Of a stretch of 40,204 nucleotides of DNA, positions 35,045 through 40,204 are shown one piece after another. The position numbers and the translations under genes are program-made. The stretch is taken from contig VFJM01000095.1 in assembly GCA_009886055.1 (NCBI GenBank), positions 1 to 40,204 on the forward strand. Direction: 5' to 3'. The stretch is from Geobacter sp. GTDB taxonomy: Bacteria; Desulfobacterota; Desulfuromonadia; Geobacterales; Pseudopelobacteraceae. Positions within the stretch are counted from its first letter, which is position 1; each line of letters begins with the position of its first letter. Below the pieces are notes generated by a model. It ran no database searches and had not been told where the DNA came from. It worked only from the letters and a program-made list of their open reading frames with translations.

Positions 35045-35644
35045 ATGTATATTCCAATGGTTGTAGAGCAGAGCGGAAGAGGCGAACGGGCGTATGATAT
35101 CTATTCCCGCCTGCTTAAAGAGAGGATTATTTTTCTCGGCGGGGCGATTGACGATACGGTAGCCAACCTCATCATCGCTCAACTGCTGTTCCTTGAGGCA
35201 GAAGACCCTGACAAGGATATCCATCTGTATATCAATTCTCCGGGAGGCGTTGTCACCGCAGGCATGGCTATCTTTGACACCATGCGGTACATCAAGGCCC
35301 CCGTGTCCACTATCTGTGTCGGGCAGGCGGCATCAATGGGGGCAATCCTGTTGACAGCCGGAGAAAAGGGGAAACGCTTCAGCCTGAGCCATTCGAGGAT
35401 CATGATTCATCAGCCGCTGGGAGGTTTCCAGGGGCAGGCGACCGATATCAGCATCCATGCCAAGGAAATCCTGCGCATGAAAGACGAATTAAACGGGATA
35501 CTTGCCGAGCTATCAGGTCAGACAAAAGAGAAAGTTGAAGCAGATACTGAACGAGACTTCTTTATGTCTGGAGAAGATGCAAAAGAATATGGTTTGATCG
35601 ACGCTATCTTTGCGCGTAAACCGCTCACAGGAGACACACTATGA
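35045..35644 (+). CDS. clpP: ATP-dependent Clp protease proteolytic subunit
   Basis: This encodes 199 residues after AAGGGG. The catalytic Ser is in [11 protein letters not shown], His in [10 protein letters not shown] and Asp in [13 protein letters not shown]. It forms the tetradecameric proteolytic chamber fed by ClpX. The stop overlaps the ATG of clpX by 4 bp. Confidence 0.98.
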   Translation: MYIPMVVEQSGRGERAYDIYSRLLKERIIFLGGAIDDTVANLIIAQLLFLEAEDPDKDIHLYINSPGGVVTAGMAIFDTMRYIKAPVSTICVGQAASMGAILLTAGEKGKRFSLSHSRIMIHQPLGGFQGQATDISIHAKEILRMKDELNGILAELSGQTKEKVEADTERDFFMSGEDAKEYGLIDAIFARKPLTGDTL

Positions 35645-36897
35645 GTCGTCGTGACGCTGTACAGGAACATCTGACCTGCTCCTTCTGCGGAAAAAGCCAG
35701 GAAGATGTAAAAAAGCTTATTGCCGGACCGGCCGTTTTCATCTGCGATGAATGTATCGAACTCTGCAATGACATCATCGCAGAGGAGATGAAGCTGGAAG
35801 AGAGCACCGGACCGGATCTGAAGAAACTTCCCAAACCGCGCGAAATCAAAGACATTCTGGACGAATATGTCATTGGCCAGGAACTGGCTAAAAAAGTACT
35901 CTCCGTCGCGGTCTATAACCACTACAAACGAATTGAATCCGGCGGCAAACCGGGCGAAGTTGAAATGCAGAAAAGTAATATTCTGCTGCTCGGACCAACC
36001 GGCTCCGGCAAGACACTCCTTGCTCAGACGCTGGCCCGGATTCTTAAAGTGCCATTTGCAATGGCGGATGCAACCAACCTTACCGAAGCCGGGTATGTTG
36101 GTGAAGATGTTGAAAACATCATCCTCACACTGCTGCAGGCGGCGGATTATGATGTGGAACGAGCCCAGAAAGGCATTGTCTACATCGACGAGATTGATAA
36201 AATTGCCCGCAAGTCCGATTCACCTTCGATTACCCGCGATGTTTCGGGTGAAGGGGTGCAGCAGGCGCTTCTCAAGATCATTGAAGGTACCATTGCCAGC
36301 ATTCCGCCCAAAGGCGGCAGAAAGCATCCTCAGCAGGAATTCATGAAAGTCGATACCACAAATATCCTCTTTATTTGTGGGGGTGCATTTGCCGGGCTGG
36401 AAACAGTTATTCAGCAGCGGATAGGAAAGAAATCGCTCGGTTTTGGAGCTGACATCAAGAAGCGTGAAGAGAAAAAACTGGGGGAACTGCTTAAGAGCCT
36501 GACCCCCGAGGACCTTCTCAAGTACGGCTATATCCCCGAGTTCATCGGCCGACTCCCTATGCTCGCAACTCTGACCGAGCTGGATGAGGAGGCGTTGGTT
36601 CAGATTTTAAAAGAGCCGAAAAATTCTCTGGTGAAGCAGTATCAGAAACTTTTTGATCTCGAGAAAGTTCGCTTGCGGTTTACCGACGGGTCACTGGTTG
36701 CAATCGCCAAGGAAGCTCTAAAGCGTAACACCGGTGCGCGAGGTTTACGTGCAATTCTTGAAAGTTCGATGCTCGATATAATGTACGAGGTCCCGTCTCA
36801 ATTGAATGTGCAGGAAGTAGTTATCAATGAAGACGTCATATACCACAAAGAAAAGCCGATTATCGTATATGAGCAGGAATTAAAAGAGGCTGCCTGA
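35641..36897 (+). CDS. clpX: ATP-dependent Clp protease ATP-binding subunit ClpX
   Basis: This encodes 418 residues. It has an N-terminal C4 zinc finger (LTCSFCGKS and [10 protein letters not shown]), Walker [10 protein letters not shown], Walker [12 protein letters not shown], the GYVGEDVE pore loop and the IGF-type ClpP-binding loop ([10 protein letters not shown]). It unfolds tagged proteins and passes them to ClpP. In many relatives lon follows; here HU follows instead after about 190 bp. Confidence 0.98.
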   Translation: MSRRDAVQEHLTCSFCGKSQEDVKKLIAGPAVFICDECIELCNDIIAEEMKLEESTGPDLKKLPKPREIKDILDEYVIGQELAKKVLSVAVYNHYKRIESGGKPGEVEMQKSNILLLGPTGSGKTLLAQTLARILKVPFAMADATNLTEAGYVGEDVENIILTLLQAADYDVERAQKGIVYIDEIDKIARKSDSPSITRDVSGEGVQQALLKIIEGTIASIPPKGGRKHPQQEFMKVDTTNILFICGGAFAGLETVIQQRIGKKSLGFGADIKKREEKKLGELLKSLTPEDLLKYGYIPEFIGRLPMLATLTELDEEALVQILKEPKNSLVKQYQKLFDLEKVRLRFTDGSLVAIAKEALKRNTGARGLRAILESSMLDIMYEVPSQLNVQEVVINEDVIYHKEKPIIVYEQELKEAA

Positions 36898-37017
36898 TTT
36901 CACTTTTAATTCAGTACGTTAGACATAATTTATCCATTTAGCCCGAAAAGTTTGTTAAATTTACTCTTAAAAACATGCACAACTGCCCATAATAAGCAGG
37001 TTTACACGAAAAAACAC

Positions 37018-37046
37018 TTGACACAATTTAAGAACATCTGTTAAAC
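37018..37046 (+). promoter_or_regulatory. Promoter of the HU gene
   Basis: A perfect TTGACA (37018-37023) is followed 17 bp later by a weaker TTAAAC (37041-37046), 45 bp before the start codon. Confidence 0.5.
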
Positions 37047-37091
37047 AGGGCTCGCTTTGTATTTAACAAATCAAAATCTTGGAGGTGTAAC

Positions 37092-37385
37092 GTGACAAAA
37101 GCAGAATTGATCAGTTCAGTAGCAGAGCAGGCCGGCCTGAAAAAAGTAGAAGCTGAGAAAGCCGTTTCCGCGTTTATCGCCAGTGTAACTGCAGCTCTGA
37201 AGAGCGGTGACAAACTGAGCCTTGTCGGTTTCGGTACATTCTCTACTGCTAAACGTGCTGCCCGCAAAGGACAGAACCCTCAGACAGGCAAGAAGATTGA
37301 TATTCCTGCTGCAACTGTTCCCAAATTCAAACCAGGTAAAACCCTGAAAGAAGCTGTTAACGTTGTGCCCAAGAAAAAGAAATAG
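37092..37385 (+). CDS. hup: HU family DNA-binding protein
   Basis: This encodes 97 residues from a GTG preceded by GGAGGTG. The fold is clear from TKAELISSVAEQAGLKKVEA, the DNA-binding-domain start VGFGTFSTAKRAARKGQNPQ and the beta-arm segment KKIDIPAATVPKFKPGK. HU bends DNA and compacts the nucleoid. It has its own promoter and probably reads through into the two tRNA genes 19 bp downstream. Confidence 0.96.
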   Translation: MTKAELISSVAEQAGLKKVEAEKAVSAFIASVTAALKSGDKLSLVGFGTFSTAKRAARKGQNPQTGKKIDIPAATVPKFKPGKTLKEAVNVVPKKKK

Positions 37386-37404
37386 TTTTTTGTTTAATTG
37401 CTGA

Positions 37405-37481
37405 GGGGTTGTAGCTCAGTTGGTTAGAGTGCCAGCCTGTCACGCTGGAAGTCGCGGGTTCGAGCCCCGTCAACCCCGCCA
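37405..37481 (+). tRNA. tRNA-Asp (anticodon GTC)
   Basis: Acceptor GGGGTTG pairs with CAACCCC, G is the discriminator and CCA is encoded. The anticodon stem CCAGC/GCTGG holds CTGTCAC (GTC). D-loop and GTTCGAGCC T-loop are canonical. Confidence 0.97.
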
Positions 37482-37489
37482 TAAAGTCA

Positions 37490-37565
37490 GGGCGAATAGC
37501 TCAGCTGGGAGAGCGCCAGCCTTACAAGCTGGATGTCACAGGTTCGATCCCTGTTTCGCCCACCA
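37490..37565 (+). tRNA. tRNA-Val (anticodon TAC)
   Basis: Acceptor GGGCGAA pairs with TTCGCCC, A is the discriminator and CCA is encoded. The anticodon stem CCAGC/GCTGG holds CTTACAA (TAC). It lies 8 bp after tRNA-Asp, so both are processed from one transcript. Confidence 0.97.
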
Positions 37566-37573
37566 ATAAAAAA

Positions 37574-37606
37574 GCCACTTACATTAATTTGTAGGTGGTT
37601 TTTTTT
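37574..37606 (+). terminator. Terminator of the HU-tRNA transcript
   Basis: GCCACTTACA (37574-37583) pairs with TGTAGGTGGT (37590-37599) using G-U pairs, followed by eight T. Confidence 0.85.
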
Positions 37607-37649
37607 ATGCGTGTTTGTAGGTGATGTTGTAATAGATTCGGCATAAGAC

Positions 37650-37683
37650 AAAACCCGCCTTCAATTGGAGCGCGGTTTTTTTT
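37650..37683 (+). terminator. Second terminator hairpin
   Basis: AAACCCGCCTTC and GGAGCGCGGTTT form an imperfect stem around AATT, followed by T8. It reinforces the terminator before it, or is a remnant of another unit. Confidence 0.65.
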
Positions 37684-37778
37684 GTTTAGGGACAACAAAT
37701 TCTTGTACCGCTATTAAATACTCTATTGTCTGGTACACTCTTCTGAACAGAATACTATTTCAACTGAAGGAGAAAGAA

Positions 37779-37907
37779 ATGAGCATTATCGGTATGGTTA
37801 TCATGTGGGCACTTGCAATTATTGTCTTTCTAATCATTACCAGATGGCCAATGGGCAAGGAATATGACAGACGCAAAACATATTGGGCCAAATTTGAAGG
37901 TAAATGA
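37779..37907 (+). CDS. 42-residue membrane protein
   Basis: The ATG at 37779 has a very strong site (GAAGGAGAAAG). The protein is one hydrophobic helix (IIGMVIMWALAIIVFLIIT) followed by a short basic tail (RWPMGKEYDRRKTYWAKFEGK), a pattern common in small inner-membrane regulatory proteins. Frames starting further upstream run through the terminator and are not believable. Function unknown. Confidence 0.7.
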   Translation: MSIIGMVIMWALAIIVFLIITRWPMGKEYDRRKTYWAKFEGK

Positions 37908-38283
37908 TAGGCCGTGTAAATTGTGATTTAAATAAAGAGCCGTCACCCGTCTTGACCACGATGCCCTATACTACGGCGCCCTGACAGACTCTGTGAGGCC
38001 CGATCGCCAGCAAGTCCATACCTGTTCCCCCCAGACACCCGCTTACACCTGTACTTGAACTGAATCATCGCTCCAAAGCCTATTGACAGTAATGTTCAAG
38101 TCAAAGGAGAGAATTAGCATCATAATCGGTGAATAAGCCGGGAGCCCTTGTGGGAACCCGGCTTTATATATTGAAGTGACTTAATAAATTTAGCACCGCC
38201 TTGACAGTGCAGTGATGAGTGATACCTTTAACCACATCCGGACAGAAAGACAGCATTCAGACTCAAACAAGGAGGTGTTCTAG
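37908..38283 (+). other. Gene-free stretch with one terminator hairpin
   Basis: No coding frame is convincing. A ribosome-binding-like AAAGGAGAG at about 38104 is not followed by ATG. The hairpin at 38135-38164 is listed separately. The C-rich segment 37940-38060 shows no recognisable structure. Confidence 0.5.
38135..38168 (+). terminator. Terminator-like hairpin
   Basis: AAGCCGGG (38135-38142) pairs with CCCGGCTT (38157-38164), with more pairing inside, followed by TTTATATAT. Confidence 0.7.
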
Positions 38284-38469
38284 ATGACAGCTCAGACTGA
38301 TGAAAAAGAGGCGGAAAAAATCGAGGAACTGACAGGAGAATCCGAAATCGTGTTAGAGGAAGAAGACTCAAAGAAGGATCTTAAAGAGAAGCGGGGAATC
38401 ATAAAGCAAACCTTGTATGAAGGCTCAAAAAAGCTGAAACACATTGTCCCAAAGGGAAAACACCTATAG
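38284..38469 (+). CDS. Small charged hypothetical protein
   Basis: This encodes 61 residues with a perfect AGGAGGTG site upstream. The first half is acidic (EKEAEKIEELTGES, LEEEDSKKD) and the second basic (LKHIVPKGKHL), with no membrane segment; it is probably disordered or helical. No family is recognised. An imperfect hairpin near 38521-38552 may be its terminator. Confidence 0.7.
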   Translation: MTAQTDEKEAEKIEELTGESEIVLEEEDSKKDLKEKRGIIKQTLYEGSKKLKHIVPKGKHL

Positions 38470-38591
38470 CGGACAACAGCATTTTATTAACATCAGGACT
38501 GATTCCACATCTGAAACAACAAGCAGGGAACCCATGACAGGGATCCCGGTTTAATATTTGACGATAAGCGTCCTGAATTGCTACAGCAGAT

Positions 38592-38620
38592 TTGACGAAT
38601 TTTTTATTCGGGGGTATAAT
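38592..38620 (+). promoter_or_regulatory. Strong sigma-70 promoter of the candidate RNA gene
   Basis: TTGACG (38592-38597) and a perfect TATAAT (38615-38620) are exactly 17 bp apart. No open frame with a ribosome-binding site follows. Confidence 0.75.
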
Positions 38621-38626
38621 GAAATT

Positions 38627-39065
38627 GTAGAGAGTGCTGATCTTTGATATTTGCTCTGGGGTATGCGTAAATACGCAGTTGGGGAACCTGTCTATACCCA
38701 AAGAAAAGCAGCCTGGATCCAAAAACGTGGTGTGCAAGCCCTCTTCGGAGAAGGAAGCCTGAAGCGTTTTTCCGGGTCATGTTGAAAAAAATGACGGATG
38801 CTCGAACGGTCTAACGGTACTCCGGAGCACATAGTATTGGCGCTGGTGAGACAACGCGAAAGCGTACTAAACCATCTGTCAAGCGCGTATAAACCGCTTA
38901 AAAAAGGCGAACCCTAAGGTTAACCTGGATGTTACGGCTCGAAAACGGGCGTACCATTCGACATCGTATAGGGAGCTACCGACGGATCGGGATAAAGTAT
39001 CTCATCCAGCGCCAATAGTTTTGACGGAAAAGCCCTTGGGATTCACCTTGGGCTTTTTCTTTTTG
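38627..39065 (+). ncRNA. Candidate long structured non-coding RNA (about 430 nt)
   Basis: The segment runs from a strong promoter to a terminator and has no credible gene. It is rich in local stems closed by stable loops: TGCGTA/TACGCA at 38664-38677 nested in GGGTAT/ATACCC (38659-38664 and 38694-38699), CTC-TTCG-GAG at 38741-38750, and ACGC-GAAA-GCGT at 38854-38865. A GTGTGC at 38730 fits the 5' end of a group II intron (GUGYG), and the following sequence feels like intron domain I, but no reverse transcriptase or domain V is seen. It does not match tmRNA, RNase P, SRP RNA or 6S RNA. Confidence 0.6.
39028..39065 (+). terminator. Terminator of the candidate RNA gene
   Basis: AAAAGCCC (39028-39035) pairs with GGGCTTTT (39050-39057), followed by a T-rich tract to 39065. 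Confidence 0.8.
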
Positions 39066-39325
39066 AATTTGAACTCAATGGCCGACTTGCCGGTAAAGCT
39101 TTGCATGTTGCAAGAGCGGCGTAAGTTTTGGGAGTTAGGATTCGAGGAATGGCAGGGTGAACCGGGTCATCAAGTTTATTAACCTGTTCATCACAAACCT
39201 CTGAAAATAGATGGTATAATTCATCAGGAAGGTTTGCATGATCGCAGCAATGGTCCACACACATTGTGAATTGTTTTTTTAAGAGGCTTATGGGAGATCC
39301 CAGCTACAACTGAGAGAGAATATTT

Positions 39326-40204
39326 ATGAAATCAAAATCAAAAGATATGAAAAAAACTGTGACCGTTGCCAAGAACGCTTCGCTTAAACGTGTCCTAAAC
39401 CAAAATGAGAAAATCAAAAAAACTGTCGTGAAGGCTGCAAGTGAACTCACCTCGGTAAATGAAATTCTAAAGCAGGGAAAAGAAGCCAAGATTCCTGCTC
39501 AGATCATCAAAGAGGCCATCTCTCAGAACAAAGAGGTCGAGTACAAAGTGGCGAAAGCCGGAGACGATTTGCATCGAGTTAACACCGAACTTGCCAAGGA
39601 AATGATTGTACGAGTAGTCCTCGAATCCGAACTCTCCGATACGAAGACCGATCTGGCCGATGTGCGCGACGATTTATTGAAATCACAGGCCAAAGAAGAA
39701 GAAACACGAGAATTTGCGCTCCATGACGCACTCACAGGACTTCCGAATCGTGTTTTGTTTGAACAGAGTCTCGACAATGGGTTGATCCAAGCAAAACGCC
39801 ACGGTTGGGGACTCGCCGTCCTGTTTATTGACATCGACAACTTCAAGAGCATTAACGATACTTATGGTCATGATATGGGAGACAAGGTACTAATCATGGT
39901 CGCAGAACGTTTAAAGTCTTCTGTCCGCGAAGAAGATATAATCAGTCGATGGGGGGGAGACGAGTTTGTGTGCCTGTTGTTGGAAGTCAAGCAAGAAGCC
40001 GACGTGACTCGCCTTGCAGAAAATATGGTTAACCAAATTTCCGAGTCTTGCGAGTATAACAAGACTGTTCTTTCTATAAGAGTAAGTATCGGTATTGCCA
40101 TATATCCCGCAGATGGAGAAACGGCTGAAATCCTTTTCAAAAATGCCGATACTGCAATGTATAAAGCCAAGGGGACAGAGAAGGGAGTTATGCTGTTCCG
40201 AGAA
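39326..40204 (+). CDS. GGDEF diguanylate cyclase (3' end beyond window)
   Basis: The frame is open from the ATG at 39326 to the window end (293 residues). The first about 125 residues are Lys/Glu-rich helices, probably a coiled-coil dimerisation region, with no sensor domain or membrane segment. The GGDEF domain begins at HDALTGLPNRVLFEQSL and includes FIDIDNFKSINDTYGHDMGD and an intact RWGGDEFVCLL, so it should make cyclic di-GMP. An inhibitory I-site, RxxD (REED), lies five residues before GGDEF. The basic N-terminus (MKSKSKDMKKTV) is unusual. The ribosome-binding site is weak (GAGAGA). Confidence 0.93.
   Translation, partial: MKSKSKDMKKTVTVAKNASLKRVLNQNEKIKKTVVKAASELTSVNEILKQGKEAKIPAQIIKEAISQNKEVEYKVAKAGDDLHRVNTELAKEMIVRVVLESELSDTKTDLADVRDDLLKSQAKEEETREFALHDALTGLPNRVLFEQSLDNGLIQAKRHGWGLAVLFIDIDNFKSINDTYGHDMGDKVLIMVAERLKSSVREEDIISRWGGDEFVCLLLEVKQEADVTRLAENMVNQISESCEYNKTVLSIRVSIGIAIYPADGETAEILFKNADTAMYKAKGTEKGVMLFRE

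Larger units (their letters stand above)
38470..39325 (+). other. 856-bp stretch without protein genes
   Basis: The left part holds an imperfect hairpin (38521-38552). From 38592 to about 39066 lies an apparent RNA gene, listed separately. From 39067 to 39325 only short frames without ribosome-binding sites occur; the last part is the leader of the diguanylate cyclase gene, with a TATAAT at 39214-39219. Confidence 0.55.

Noticed and set aside
38627-39065. tmRNA, RNase P RNA, SRP RNA or 6S RNA
   Set aside because: None of their conserved cores is present, and no tRNA-like ends are seen.
39043-39264. 73-codon minus-strand frame after the candidate RNA
   Set aside because: It begins inside the terminator region and has no ribosome-binding site. 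A 36-codon plus frame at 39078 is equally weak.
38470-39325. Cyclic di-GMP riboswitch upstream of the diguanylate cyclase
   Set aside because: I looked for the conserved GEMM core and tetraloop-receptor blocks and found none. The RNA also ends in a terminator about 260 bp before the gene.

Overview
The window looks like chromosome from a member of the Desulfuromonadia (Geobacter/Pelobacter-like delta-proteobacteria). This is inferred from gene content and order, not from a database match: a membrane-bound uptake [NiFe] hydrogenase beside a sigma-54 activator that carries an [FeFe]-hydrogenase-like sensor domain, a tungsten-type aldehyde ferredoxin oxidoreductase, separate nitrilase and NadE genes, and a tig-clpP-clpX block followed by HU and tRNA genes.

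Layout. 1-4900 is accessory DNA: the tail of an unidentified protein, a 20-bp repeat array, a small membrane protein followed by an integron attC-like hairpin, an exported TPR-repeat protein, a HEPN-like protein, and a REP-associated tyrosine transposase flanked by perfect 28-bp inverted repeats. A YceI protein follows. 5951-9621 (minus strand) is a three-gene [NiFe] hydrogenase operon (small subunit, large subunit, cytochrome b) with a good sigma-54 promoter and a terminator. The divergent activator at 10369-12684 is the obvious candidate regulator. 12829-23029 is mostly housekeeping: polyphosphate kinase, an outer-membrane barrel, a Rep-type helicase, a DUF255 thioredoxin-fold protein, YhbY, a HAD phosphatase and the AOR-family enzyme.

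23098-31402 is a defence island. A ribbon-helix-helix/PIN toxin-antitoxin pair is followed by a type III restriction-modification operon. Between mod and res, that operon carries an AAA ATPase gene and a TOPRIM-like DUF4276 gene. After res comes a small gene broken by one base in an A7 tract, then yraN. A second toxin-antitoxin pair (ribbon-helix-helix/MazF) closes the island. Most junctions from the ATPase gene to yraN are 4-bp stop/start overlaps, so the ATPase and TOPRIM genes seem to be built into the restriction operon.

31427-37606 returns to core functions: NAD synthesis, a SUI1/YciH protein, tRNA-Leu, trigger factor, ClpP, ClpX, HU, tRNA-Asp and tRNA-Val. The right end holds two small genes with strong ribosome-binding sites, an apparent long non-coding RNA gene of about 430 nt with its own sigma-70 promoter and terminator, and a GGDEF diguanylate cyclase that runs off the window.

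The strongest leads are the type III RM operon with embedded ATPase/TOPRIM pair and frameshifted fifth gene, the structured RNA gene near 38.6-39.07 kb, and the hydrogenase locus (Asp replacing a proximal-cluster Cys, a hydrogenase-like sensor activator, and an unusually regular palindromic operator).
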